A stretch of 64,000 bases of DNA. Origin: E44-bin88 sp034419075 (lineage in GTDB: Bacteria > Chloroflexota > Dehalococcoidia > Dehalococcoidales > BS750m-G39). The notes beneath the pieces are model-generated. The model was not told the DNA's origin. It did no database searches and saw only the letters and a program-made list of their open reading frames with translations. The position numbers and the translations under genes were made by a program. This document shows, piece after piece, positions 38,462 to 47,055 of the stretch (position 1 is the stretch's first letter; each line of letters opens with the position of its first letter). The stretch lies in contig DAOULR010000017.1 of the NCBI GenBank assembly GCA_034419075.1, forward strand, positions 1 through 64,000, read 5' to 3'.

Positions 38462-39109
38462 CTAGTATGTCTCCAGTTCGATGAGTTCCCCCATCCCCCC
38501 GCAACCCTCGAGGTGACCGGATGTCGTCTCGGTATGGAAAGGAAGTTCGCAGTTGCCCGCAAAACACGAGCTTTCTGTGGTGAACCCCAACGGTTCCGGT
38601 TCGATCTCTTCCTTCTCCAGAGCGCTGGCCACATAGTAACCGGGGCGAATGAAATGGAGCCACTGTAGGGCGGCTTCCTGGAGCTGGTCCGCTCCGTAGC
38701 CCTTATCAGTGATCAGGTAAGCCGATAACCCCCAGACACTGCGGGCGAGGTTGCACTCGCAGCAGCAGGTGCTCATCGGGAACTGGTCACAGCAGGGGGC
38801 CGCCAATGGCCCCAACGCCAGCTCTCGGGTCGCCTCTTCCTCGGCGGAGAGCGTTATCGAGTTATACCAGTTAATAAACTGTCGTGTGTTCTCCAGAGAA
38901 AGCGGGATACCATAACTGGTCGCTGCCCCCTCTTCGGGGATGATTTCGTCCCAAATCAGCGCGCTCGGCTCTAGCCCTTCTGTGCTTGTATCAAGCCCTT
39001 CCGTTTCGGCAGGGTTGCTACAGGCCGACACTATCATCCCGAAGCTCAAAATCACTAACAACCCCGTAGCCAGCAATATCGTTAGTTTGATTCGTCTATC
39101 TAATTTCAC
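38462..39109 (-). CDS. Cys-rich lipoprotein with CCCEC motif
   Basis: A 215-residue exported protein. The N-terminal signal ends in a lipobox (FGMIVSAC), predicting lipid anchoring. The mature part has a cluster of Cys (APCCDQ, STCCCECN) near its middle, followed by a helix (SVWGLSAYLITDKG), and more Cys later (SSCFAGNCELP). The cluster resembles the PCYCGC-type proteins thought to bind metals. The gene overlaps the MOSC gene by GTGA and ends the sulfur operon, suggesting metal or sulfur handling outside the membrane. Confidence 0.6.
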   Translation of the reverse strand: MKLDRRIKLTILLATGLLVILSFGMIVSACSNPAETEGLDTSTEGLEPSALIWDEIIPEEGAATSYGIPLSLENTRQFINWYNSITLSAEEEATRELALGPLAAPCCDQFPMSTCCCECNLARSVWGLSAYLITDKGYGADQLQEAALQWLHFIRPGYYVASALEKEEIEPEPLGFTTESSCFAGNCELPFHTETTSGHLEGCGGMGELIELETY

Positions 39110-39603
39110 CCAAGTCCTCCTTTGTAACCCTTGTATTTACTAACCTCTGTTTTTTCCCGACCTATCTTCTCAAAGTGTTTTATTGTATCTCCCGTCCTGA
39201 CCAGCCCACCGTGGATTACCCTGGCAAATACTCCTTCTCTGGGCATGATGCATTTGCCTATCTGACGATAGATAGCGCACCCAGTGTGACACTCCTTACC
39301 GATTTGAGTTATCTCTAAGATAACCTCTTCGCCTACTGCCAGCCGCGTCCCAATCGGCAACGAGACCAGCTCTACCCCTTCACAGGTAAGATTCTCGGCA
39401 AAATCTCCCGGGCCTATAGCAAAGCCCCGGTTACGCATTTTATTAATGCTCTCAACAGCCAGCAGGCTTAGCTGGCGATGGGTACCACCATCAGCGTGGG
39501 CATCGCCGATAAGACCAAAGCCTTCTTGAAGCAGTCCTTCCCTGACCGCTTCCTTGCTGGTCCCCTTCTTCTGGCTGGTGCAGACGGCAATTACCTTGGC
39601 CAT
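39106..39603 (-). CDS. MOSC-domain protein
   Basis: A 165-residue single MOSC domain (GLIGDAHADGGTHRQLSLLAVE, GDFAENLTCEGVEL, IGKECHTGCAIYR with conserved Cys, and GVFARVIHGGLVRTGD). MOSC proteins carry sulfur to molybdenum cofactor and related targets via the conserved Cys. Position just after a cysteine desulfurase fits sulfur transfer. It lies 23 bases beyond the desulfurase gene. Confidence 0.88.
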   Translation of the reverse strand: MAKVIAVCTSQKKGTSKEAVREGLLQEGFGLIGDAHADGGTHRQLSLLAVESINKMRNRGFAIGPGDFAENLTCEGVELVSLPIGTRLAVGEEVILEITQIGKECHTGCAIYRQIGKCIMPREGVFARVIHGGLVRTGDTIKHFEKIGREKTEVSKYKGYKGGLG

Positions 39604-39626
39604 TTCCTCACCCCTCTTTGCCTCTC

Positions 39627-40808
39627 TTATCTAGGGCTCTTGGCCAGCGGCGACATGGCTCTGAGCCTGGCGACAACTCGGGGCAGGACGTCCAAAACTC
39701 GCTCTATCTCATCCTCGGTGGTCCACTTCCCCAGACTGAACCGCAACGAGCCGTGTGCCTGCTCGGGAGAAAGCCCCAGTGCCAGGAGTACGTGGGACGG
39801 CTCCAGGTTTGATGAGCTGCAGGCTGAGCCGGTGGAAGCGCAAATCCCTTCCCGGTCCAGACTTAAAAGCATAGCCTCCCCCTCAACAAAGTCAACGCTT
39901 ATGTTGGCGTTATTGGGTAGTCTCATTATGGGATGGCCGTTGAGCCGACTATAGTCAATCCCCTGAAGGAGACCGTTGATAAGTTTTTCCTGAAGATGAC
40001 TCAGCCTCTCCGCCTCTCCACCCATCTCCTGTTGGGCCAGCGCCGCGGCTTTGCCCAAGCCCACGATAGCGGGGACGTTTTCCGTGCTGGCCCGCTGTCT
40101 TCTCTCCTGGTCACCGCCGTGCATAAACGGGACTAGCTTGGTACCCTTTCTGATATAGAGCGCCCCAGTCCCCTTGGGGCCGTAGAGCTTGTGAGCTGAT
40201 ATGGAGAGCAAATCTACGCCCAGCTTATTTACATCTATCGGGATATGCCCTGCTATCTGCACGGCGTCGGTATGAAAATAGACTCCCGCCTCCTTAGTAA
40301 TCTTGCCTATTTCGGCAATCGGCTCTATGGTGCCGACCTCGTTGTTGGCCTGCATTACCGAAACCAGGATGGTCTTATCAGTAATAGCCCTTCTGACATC
40401 ATCAGGGTCAATCAGGCCGTAGTCATCCACGGGGAGATAGCTTACCCTGAAGCCCCTTCTCTCCAAAAACCGGCAACTCTCTATCACGGCGTGGTGCTCG
40501 ATTGAGCTGGTAATAATGTGGTTGCCCTTGTTCTCGTTAGCGAAAGCCACCCCCTTCAGGGCGAAGTTATCCGCTTCAGTCCCACCACTGGTAAAGACGA
40601 TTTCCTTATCCTGGGCGTTAATGAGGTCGGCAACCTTGGCCCTGGCTTCTTCGATTGCCCCCTTCGCTTCCTGCCCGTAGGAATATATACTGGAGGGATT
40701 ACCGAAGAAATCGGTGAAATAGGGGAGCATTGCCTTCACTACCTCGGGGTGTGTTGGCGTCGTGGCGGCATAATCAAGGTATATCCGTTTCGTGGCTTGT
40801 TCTCCCAT
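39627..40808 (-). CDS. cysteine desulfurase (NifS/IscS type)
   Basis: A 393-residue PLP enzyme that removes sulfur from cysteine for Fe-S and cofactor synthesis. It shows the N-terminal IYLDYAATTP, the PLP Lys in SISAHKLYGPKG, and the catalytic Cys in GSACSSSNLEPSHVL. ATG at 40808 gives a normal family start; a longer version would overlap the cysteine synthase gene. It is part of an Rrf2-headed operon, so it probably responds to Fe-S or cysteine status. Confidence 0.93.
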   Translation of the reverse strand: MGEQATKRIYLDYAATTPTHPEVVKAMLPYFTDFFGNPSSIYSYGQEAKGAIEEARAKVADLINAQDKEIVFTSGGTEADNFALKGVAFANENKGNHIITSSIEHHAVIESCRFLERRGFRVSYLPVDDYGLIDPDDVRRAITDKTILVSVMQANNEVGTIEPIAEIGKITKEAGVYFHTDAVQIAGHIPIDVNKLGVDLLSISAHKLYGPKGTGALYIRKGTKLVPFMHGGDQERRQRASTENVPAIVGLGKAAALAQQEMGGEAERLSHLQEKLINGLLQGIDYSRLNGHPIMRLPNNANISVDFVEGEAMLLSLDREGICASTGSACSSSNLEPSHVLLALGLSPEQAHGSLRFSLGKWTTEDEIERVLDVLPRVVARLRAMSPLAKSPR

Positions 40809-40818
40809 AATGTCTTCC

Positions 40819-41814
40819 CTAAACGCCTGGCTCACCCTGTTCCGGGAATAGCCAGGTGGAGAGGTAGCGTTCACCGGTGTCGGGCAGGACGACCACGATG
40901 AGCTTGCCTCTGCTTTCGGCTCTTTTGGCTACTTCCAGTGCCGCCCAGGTGGCGGCCCCTGATGATATGCCGGCCAGTATGCCTTCCTCTTTGGCCAGCC
41001 TTCTGGCCATTATGCCGGCATCTTCATTAGTGACCTTGATAATTTCATCAATGAGGTCAGTTCTCAGGACGTTGGGGATAAAGCCCGCCCCAATTCCCTG
41101 AATCTTGTGCGCCCCTGCCTTTCCCCCGGAGAGTACCGGGGAATCGACTGGCTCAACGGCAATAGCTTTGAACCATGGTTTCCTGGGCTTGATTAGCTCG
41201 GCCACGCCAGTAATGGTGCCGCCGGTGCCCACACCGCTGACCAGAATATCCACCCTGCCTTCAGTGTCTCTCCATATCTCCTCGGCGGTGGTCAGGCGGT
41301 GTATCTCCGGATTGGCCGGGTTCTTGAATTGCTGGGGCATAAAGTATCCGGGGTTTTCCGCCACCAGTTGCTCGGCTTTCTTTACCGCTCCCAGCATCCC
41401 TTCCGCCCCGGGGGTCAACACCAGCTCAGCGCCCAAAATGGATAAAAGCTGCCTACGCTCCCGGGACATGGTGTCGGGCATGGTGAGGATGAGCTTGTAT
41501 CCCCTGGCAGCGCAGACAAAGGCCAGGGCAATGCCGGTGTTGCCGCTGGTGGGCTCAACGATAACGGTATCTTTATTGATGAGCCCCTTATCCTCGGCAT
41601 CAACAATCATGGCCACCCCTATCCTGTCCTTCACGCTCCCCAGGGGGTTGAAGGACTCGAGCTTGGCCACTACCTCCGCTTTCACTCCCTCGGTTAGTCG
41701 GTTCAATCTGACCAGGGGGGTATTGCCGATTAGCTCGGTGGAGTCCCGGGCTATGCCTCTGGTTAGCTTGGCTAACCGTATTGTCTTGTATTGGAGGCTG
41801 TCTTCTTCCGCCAT
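40819..41814 (-). CDS. cysK: cysteine synthase
   Basis: A 331-residue PLP enzyme making cysteine from O-acetylserine and sulfide. The PLP Lys is in LGSVKDRIG; the substrate loop TSGNTGIALA and the GVGTGGTITGV phosphate site are present. The N-terminal 20 residues are an extra tail. With the adjacent desulfurase it links cysteine making and cysteine use. The start codon lies 15 bases after the upstream gene. Confidence 0.93.
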   Translation of the reverse strand: MAEEDSLQYKTIRLAKLTRGIARDSTELIGNTPLVRLNRLTEGVKAEVVAKLESFNPLGSVKDRIGVAMIVDAEDKGLINKDTVIVEPTSGNTGIALAFVCAARGYKLILTMPDTMSRERRQLLSILGAELVLTPGAEGMLGAVKKAEQLVAENPGYFMPQQFKNPANPEIHRLTTAEEIWRDTEGRVDILVSGVGTGGTITGVAELIKPRKPWFKAIAVEPVDSPVLSGGKAGAHKIQGIGAGFIPNVLRTDLIDEIIKVTNEDAGIMARRLAKEEGILAGISSGAATWAALEVAKRAESRGKLIVVVLPDTGERYLSTWLFPEQGEPGV

Positions 41815-41828
41815 AACTATCTTTGCCT

Positions 41829-42287
41829 TTAGCCTCCCCCCAGCAGCATGAAGCGGGGGGCTTCGTAGACATCTACCTCCCGGTAGCCCTTCTTCTCCTT
41901 GAAGCGCAATATCTCAACCAGATTATCCCAGCTGGTGACCTGAAGGTCGCCAATCATCCTCATCGTATCCGGGTCGTCCCAGTTCCAGCTCTTGGCCTCC
42001 TCGAGCTCAAAAGGCCGACTGATTTCCTGGTCTACATCTACCAGCCTCAGCTTAACCTTGGGCTCACTCTTCGGCGGTGAACCTTCCGCCCAAGGCTGCA
42101 CCATCCTCCACATATCCTGGAAGTCAACCGGGCGGTGGTTATTACCGGGCTCGGTCTTGCCTTCCGGTTTTTCTATGTAACCCCGGTATTTCTGGCACGA
42201 ACCGAGGTAGTAGTGCCGGCCCCGGTAGAGTGGGCACTCACTGCATAGCTTATTACTGAACGGGCAGAGCATGCTTGTCTTGGCCAT
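41829..42287 (-). CDS. Cys-rich hypothetical protein in sulfur operon
   Basis: A 152-residue protein with an N-terminal four-Cys pattern (LCPFSNKLCSECPLY, then GSCQKYRGY) that could bind an Fe-S cluster or zinc. A long acidic, Trp-containing C-terminal part follows (SWNWDDPDTMRMIGDL, SWDNLVEILRFKEKKGYREVDVYE). It sits between the ThiF-like gene and cysK, two bases from the former. I know no function. Association with sulfur transfer or redox chemistry is inferred. Confidence 0.65.
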   Translation of the reverse strand: MAKTSMLCPFSNKLCSECPLYRGRHYYLGSCQKYRGYIEKPEGKTEPGNNHRPVDFQDMWRMVQPWAEGSPPKSEPKVKLRLVDVDQEISRPFELEEAKSWNWDDPDTMRMIGDLQVTSWDNLVEILRFKEKKGYREVDVYEAPRFMLLGGG

Positions 42288-42289
42288 TC

Positions 42290-43357
42290 TTAACTCTCCT
42301 TGAAACTAGCCGCCTCCGCGGCCATAGTCGGGGTGGCCACGTAGCGGTCATAAAGCTCTCTGGCTAACGCTTCGTCGGTTGTATTTTTGATGATAGCCCG
42401 ACCGTCGGGGAAGACGATTATCTCCTGGCCATTTACGCCGAAGCTCAGCCGGTACTTATTGCAGCTGAGTCTGTCGGTATCTTTAATAAGCCTGGCCGCC
42501 AGCTCGTCCAGGGCGATTTGTTTCACCCTGGTATCGACCACCTGTACCGCCCGGCTCTGCCCACAGAACGAGGTAGTTTTAAGGGTAAACCTCTGGTCAA
42601 GAAAGTCGTACTTGCCTTGGCAGGCGGGGCAGTCCTCGCGGCGGGCTGGCTTGACATGATTGAAGATGCCCTTCCAGAGGTCAATCGTAATCAGTTCCCG
42701 GTTGACCTCGGCGCCGACCAGTATCTTTATGGCTGCGGTCGCCTGCAGGGCGCCAATGACCGCGGGCACGGTGCCGACTATCCCCGCCGTCTCGCAGGTG
42801 GGGACGGTTGCGGGGTCGGGCAGACTGGGGGAGATACAGCGCAGACAGGGGGGCTGGCCCGGAACTATGGTCATGGTCATGCCCTGAGAGGCGATGACCC
42901 CTCCGTAGACCCAAGGAATATTGTGCTTGAGAGAGACATCGTTTATCAAGAGGCGGGTCTCGAAGTTATCCAGCCCGTCCAGGATTACGTCGGCGCCCGA
43001 GCAGAAGCCCTCGATATTGGTGTAGTTGGCGTCAGCCACTATCCCCTCGACTTCAACCGAGGAGTTCACCTTCCTCAGGTGCCTTTCAGCGGCAATAGCT
43101 TTAGGCAGACCGGCTTTTATGTCCTCCTCGTCGAAAAGTACTTGCCGCTGCAGGTTGTGCGGCTCTATAAAGTCCCTGTCCACGATTCTGACCTTACCCA
43201 CCCCCGCCCGCACCAGCAAACTGGCGATATTGGTGCCTAGGGCGCCGCAGCCGATTATGACCGCGCGGCCCTGGCTCAGCTTCACCTGCCCCTCTTCACC
43301 GATGGCAGGGAACATCGTCTGTCTTGAGTACCTGTCCCTTAAATGCTTTTCAATCAT
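42290..43357 (-). CDS. ThiF/MoeB/HesA-family E1-like adenylyltransferase
   Basis: A 355-residue enzyme. The nucleotide-binding region reads AVIIGCGALGTNIASLLVRAG with the acidic IVDRDFIEPHNLQRQ step, followed by NFETRLLINDVSL. Two CxxC pairs (PCLRC, CPACQ) bind structural zinc. The C-terminal 80 residues carry an extra domain. Such enzymes adenylate the C-terminus of small sulfur carriers (ThiS, MoaD, CysO). No carrier gene is seen beside it. Its N-terminus overlaps the Rrf2 gene by eight bases. Confidence 0.88.
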   Translation of the reverse strand: MIEKHLRDRYSRQTMFPAIGEEGQVKLSQGRAVIIGCGALGTNIASLLVRAGVGKVRIVDRDFIEPHNLQRQVLFDEEDIKAGLPKAIAAERHLRKVNSSVEVEGIVADANYTNIEGFCSGADVILDGLDNFETRLLINDVSLKHNIPWVYGGVIASQGMTMTIVPGQPPCLRCISPSLPDPATVPTCETAGIVGTVPAVIGALQATAAIKILVGAEVNRELITIDLWKGIFNHVKPARREDCPACQGKYDFLDQRFTLKTTSFCGQSRAVQVVDTRVKQIALDELAARLIKDTDRLSCNKYRLSFGVNGQEIIVFPDGRAIIKNTTDEALARELYDRYVATPTMAAEAASFKES

Positions 43358-43781
43358 AGAGCTCTTCTCCCTTGTCCTGTTGGCGCTCCACCAGGTCCTG
43401 CAGCGTAGTTGATTCCAGAACCCCGTCCATGGCGGCTTTGACCTCGCTCCAGATATCGCGGGTGACGCAGGACTTGGAACGGCTACAGGCGGTAGGGTCG
43501 GTGACGCACTTCACCGGGGCTATTGAGCCCTCCAGTAGCCCCACCACTTCGCTTAATCTTATCTTTCCGGGTGACTTAGCCAGCGAAACTCCGCCGCCGA
43601 CGCCCCGGGCGCTCCGTATTATGCCGCCTTCTACCAGGGGGGCAATCAGATGCTCCAGATAGGGTAGCGAAATCTGCTGCCTCCGGGCGATGTCTTTAAG
43701 CGAAACTGGCTCCTCCTCGCGGTGGAGGGCTATATCCGTGAGCGCCCTGGTTCCGTACCTGCCTTTAGTAGAGAGTTTCAT
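43350..43781 (-). CDS. Rrf2-family regulator (IscR/CymR-like)
   Basis: A 143-residue winged-helix protein (STKGRYGTRALTDIA, SLKDIARRQQISLPYLEHLI, GGIIRSARGVGGG). It keeps three Cys (KCVTDPTACSRSKSC) arranged like the Fe-S ligands of IscR. It should sense Fe-S or cysteine supply and control this sulfur operon. ATG at 43781 is preferred because GAGG is a few bases upstream; an ATG three codons earlier lacks a site. A palindrome overlaps its own -35 box. Confidence 0.88.
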   Translation of the reverse strand: MKLSTKGRYGTRALTDIALHREEEPVSLKDIARRQQISLPYLEHLIAPLVEGGIIRSARGVGGGVSLAKSPGKIRLSEVVGLLEGSIAPVKCVTDPTACSRSKSCVTRDIWSEVKAAMDGVLESTTLQDLVERQQDKGEELYD

Positions 43782-43809
43782 CGACCTCACTTCTCATCTG
43801 TATATAATA

Positions 43810-43840
43810 ATTATACAAATAGTTGACCATTTTGGTCAAC
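43810..43840 (-). promoter_or_regulatory. promoter and palindromic operator of the Rrf2 operon
   Basis: On the minus strand TTGACC (43839-43834), an 18-base spacer and TATAAT (43815-43810) are seen. The perfect palindrome GTTGACC-ATTTT-GGTCAAC (43822-43840) overlaps the -35 box. A repressor bound there would block RNA polymerase, so Rrf2 autoregulation is likely. The rest of the gap to trpA (43963) shows no gene. Confidence 0.7.
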
Positions 43841-43962
43841 AATAACATCATAGCCGAAGGCGGAAAGTTTGTCAAAAATTGGGTAGATTATTGCCGCGAA
43901 GCTGCTCTTTTAGCTCTTGAGCCTGAAGGATGTTTGGAAAGTTCTGCCTATTGTACCCTCAG

Positions 43963-44733
43963 CTATCCCAGCGCTTCCCGCAATCCTTTTATAAACTCAC
44001 CCACCGGCTGCAAATCCCCCGACTCCATGAGTTGAATGATACGGCTGCCCACAATAACCCCGTCGGCCAGGCGGGAGACGCGCTTTGCCTGCTGCGGCGT
44101 CGATATGCCGAAGCCGACACAGAGGGGCTGACTGACCAGCTCTTTAACGCGGCTGACGAAGACCTCCAAATCAGCGGGCAGCTTGTCTCTGGCACCAGTT
44201 ACGCCCGTTACCGATACTAAATAAATAAAGCCGCGCGACCTCTGTCCCACCAGTTTGATGCGCTCCTCGGGGCTGGTGGGGGCCAGCAGATATATCAGGT
44301 CGAGGTCCTGTTTTCGGGTGACATCCTCCAGCTCGGCGCCTTCCTGGGGGGGGAGGTCGGGGATAATCAGACCGTCGACACCGGAGGCGACGCAGGTGCT
44401 ACAAAACTTCTCCAGTCCGTAGTGAAAGACGGGGTTATAGTAGGTCATGAAGACGAGGGGGATATCCACCTTGGCCCTCAACTGCTTGGCGATGTCGAGA
44501 CAGCTGCGGGGACTGATACCCTGTTGCAGGGCTTTGAAGCTGGACTTCTGGATGGTGACGCCGTCGGCGAGGGGGTCGGAGAAGGGGATGCCCAATTCGA
44601 CGATGTCGGCGCCGTTCTCAGCCAAAAGAGGGACTACCTTGAGGGTGGCTTCAATGTTGGGATAGCCCACGGTGACGTAGGGGATGAGGGTTTTATGCTT
44701 GGTTTTGGCGAATACCGAAGTGATTCGGCTCAT
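43963..44733 (-). CDS. trpA: tryptophan synthase alpha subunit
   Basis: A 256-residue TIM-barrel protein that splits indole-3-glycerol phosphate. The catalytic Glu lies in VELGIPFSDPLADG and the Asp in GLIIPDLPPQE; the phosphate site GFGIST and GVIVGSRI are present. It overlaps trpB by ATGA, and indole is passed between the two subunits. It is the last gene of the aro-trp operon. Confidence 0.95.
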   Translation of the reverse strand: MSRITSVFAKTKHKTLIPYVTVGYPNIEATLKVVPLLAENGADIVELGIPFSDPLADGVTIQKSSFKALQQGISPRSCLDIAKQLRAKVDIPLVFMTYYNPVFHYGLEKFCSTCVASGVDGLIIPDLPPQEGAELEDVTRKQDLDLIYLLAPTSPEERIKLVGQRSRGFIYLVSVTGVTGARDKLPADLEVFVSRVKELVSQPLCVGFGISTPQQAKRVSRLADGVIVGSRIIQLMESGDLQPVGEFIKGLREALG

Positions 44734-45911
44734 AGCTCCACCCCCAGTTCTTTGGCCACGATATCCATGTCCTTGTCACCGCGCCCAGAGAGATTAATGA
44801 TGACGATTTGCTCCTTGTCCAATGATTTGGCCATCTCGGCGGCATGGTAGATGGCGTGGGCGGGCTCCAGGGCGGGGACGATGCCCTCGGTCTTGCAGAG
44901 CAGCTGGAAGCCTTCCAGGGCTTGCTGGTCGGTTACGGCCACATAGTCAGCGCGCTTGGTGTCTTTAAGATAGCTGTGCTCGGGGCCGACGCCAGGGTAG
45001 TCCAGGCCCGCCGAGACGCTGTGCGTTTCCCTGATTTGGCCGCTGTCGTCCTGAAGAACGTATGACCTGGTGCCGTGGAGAACGCCCACCGTCCCCGCCA
45101 TCAAGGGGGCGGCATGCTGGCCGCTGGCGATGCCCCGCCCCGCTGCCTCGACGCCGATGAGCTTAACCTCCTTGTCGTCCAAAAAGGGATAGAAGATGCC
45201 GATGGCATTGCTGCCGCCGCCGACGCAGGCCACGATGTAATCAGGCAGACGTTTGTACTCCGCCAGCATCTGCTCCTTGGTCTCCTTACCGATGACCGAC
45301 TGGAAGTCACGTACCATGGTGGGGTAGGGGGAGGGGCCGACCACCGAGCCCAGAAGATAATAGGTACCGGGGTTGGTCACCCAGTCCCTGATGGCTTCAT
45401 TGATGGCGTCTTTGAGGGTGCGGCTGCCGCTGGAGACGGATCTGACCTCGGCGCCCATTAATCTCATTCTAAAAACGTTGAGGGACTGGCGCTGGACGTC
45501 TTCCTCGCCCATATAGACGATGCAGTCCAGGCCGAGCATGGCGCAGACGGCGGCGGCGGCCACGCCGTGCTGGCCGGCGCCCGTTTCGGCGATGACTCTC
45601 CGCTTGCCCATCTTCTTAGCCAGCAGGCCCTGCCCCAGCGCGTTGTTAATCTTATGGGCACCCGTGTGGGCCAGGTCTTCCCTTTTAAGCAGGACGCGGG
45701 CGCCGCCGCAGTGCTCGGTCAGACCGCTGGCGAAATAAAGTGGCGTGGGCCGACCCGAATAGTCGCGGGAGAGCTTCTCAAAGTCGCGCCAGAAGTCCTT
45801 ATCGTCCTTCGCCTTTTCGTAGGCTTTGGTCAGTTCGTCGAGGACGGGCATCAATGTTTCGGGGACGAACTGGCCGCCGTATTCTCCGAAGTATCCCTTT
45901 TCTTCGCTCAT
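44730..45911 (-). CDS. trpB: tryptophan synthase beta subunit
   Basis: A 393-residue PLP enzyme that joins indole and serine. The PLP Lys is in HTGAHKINNALGQ; the phosphate-binding loop is CVGGGSNAIGIF. It is of the standard TrpB1 type and full length. It overlaps aroC by ATGA. Confidence 0.96.
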   Translation of the reverse strand: MSEEKGYFGEYGGQFVPETLMPVLDELTKAYEKAKDDKDFWRDFEKLSRDYSGRPTPLYFASGLTEHCGGARVLLKREDLAHTGAHKINNALGQGLLAKKMGKRRVIAETGAGQHGVAAAAVCAMLGLDCIVYMGEEDVQRQSLNVFRMRLMGAEVRSVSSGSRTLKDAINEAIRDWVTNPGTYYLLGSVVGPSPYPTMVRDFQSVIGKETKEQMLAEYKRLPDYIVACVGGGSNAIGIFYPFLDDKEVKLIGVEAAGRGIASGQHAAPLMAGTVGVLHGTRSYVLQDDSGQIRETHSVSAGLDYPGVGPEHSYLKDTKRADYVAVTDQQALEGFQLLCKTEGIVPALEPAHAIYHAAEMAKSLDKEQIVIINLSGRGDKDMDIVAKELGVEL

Positions 45912-47053
45912 AGGCTCTTCTCCTTAAGGTAGGCGCTGAAATTGCGCTTCATTTCTTTGACGTGATCGCCGCCGAACTTTTCCATCATGGCTTCGGCCAG
46001 CACCAGCGCCAGCATGGCCTCGGCGATAACCCCCGCCCTGGGGACGGCGCAGATGTCGGAGCGCTCCACACTGGCCTTGGTCTCTTTACCGGTAGCGATG
46101 TCAACTGTATCGAGCGGCTCGCCCAACGTTGAGATGGGCTTGTGATAGACGCGGCAGACGATATCTTGGCCGTTGCTCATGCCACCCTCGATGCCGCCGG
46201 CATTGTTGGTGGGGCGGCTGCCCTTAAGGTTAATGGGGTCGTGGAACTCGGAGCCGAACTTGGACGCGCCGCTAACAGCGTTGCCGATTTCGACGGCTTT
46301 GGCTGAAGGAATGCTCATTAAAGCCTGAGCGATTCTGCCGTCGAGGCGGCGGTCGTAGTGCATAACGCTGCCTAAACCGGTGGGGACACCAGCGGCGATG
46401 ACTTCAACGACACCGCCCAGCGTGTCTTTCCTGGCGGCGGCCTGCTCAATGGCTTTTTTCATCTTATTCGAGGTCGCGGGGTCAACGCACCGAATATCGG
46501 GGTCGGAATCGAATACCTTGGCCACTTCGTTGAAGTCATAATCGGTGCGGTCCAGCTTCACCGAACCAATCTGGACGGTGTGGCTGGCAATTCTAATGGC
46601 GAACTCGGCCAGCATTTGCCTGACCACGGCCCCCGTCATCACCCGGGATACCGTCTCGCGGGCGGAGGCCCTCTCCGATATGTTCCTGATATCGTCCTGG
46701 CCGTACTTTATGGCGCCGGCCAGGTCGGCGTGGCCGGGACGGGGGGTGGTCACCTTGAGCGAGGTTTTTTTCGTCTCCTCAAGGCTCATCACCTCCCGCC
46801 AGTTGACGAAGTCGAGGTTCTTGACCATCAAAGCGACGGGGCTGCCCATCGTCTTGCCGTAGCGAATGCCAGCCAGGATTTCGGCTTTATCTCCCTCGAT
46901 TTGTTTTCTGTCTCCACGACCAAAGTCGGTACGGCGGCGCTCGAGGTCTTTATTAATGTCCTTGGTGCTGACCTTAACGCCCGCGGGTAAACCCTCGATG
47001 ATGGCCAGGCAGGCGGGGCCGTGAGATTCTCCAGCGGTTAGAATGCGCAACAT
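45908..47053 (-). CDS. aroC: chorismate synthase
   Basis: A 381-residue FMN-dependent enzyme making chorismate from EPSP. Signatures are LTAGESHGPACLAIIEGLPAG at the N-terminus, RPGHADLAGAIKYG and GSRPTNNAGGIEGGMSNG. It lies two bases downstream of the aroK-aroE gene and is followed by trpB, so chorismate and tryptophan steps are joined in one transcript. Confidence 0.95.
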   Translation of the reverse strand: MLRILTAGESHGPACLAIIEGLPAGVKVSTKDINKDLERRRTDFGRGDRKQIEGDKAEILAGIRYGKTMGSPVALMVKNLDFVNWREVMSLEETKKTSLKVTTPRPGHADLAGAIKYGQDDIRNISERASARETVSRVMTGAVVRQMLAEFAIRIASHTVQIGSVKLDRTDYDFNEVAKVFDSDPDIRCVDPATSNKMKKAIEQAAARKDTLGGVVEVIAAGVPTGLGSVMHYDRRLDGRIAQALMSIPSAKAVEIGNAVSGASKFGSEFHDPINLKGSRPTNNAGGIEGGMSNGQDIVCRVYHKPISTLGEPLDTVDIATGKETKASVERSDICAVPRAGVIAEAMLALVLAEAMMEKFGGDHVKEMKRNFSAYLKEKSL

Positions 47054-47055
47054 AG

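Noticed and set aside
44422..45461. Long open frames opposite trpA and trpB
   Set aside because: They lie antisense to confidently identified genes, lack ribosome binding sites and reflect GC-rich codon structure.
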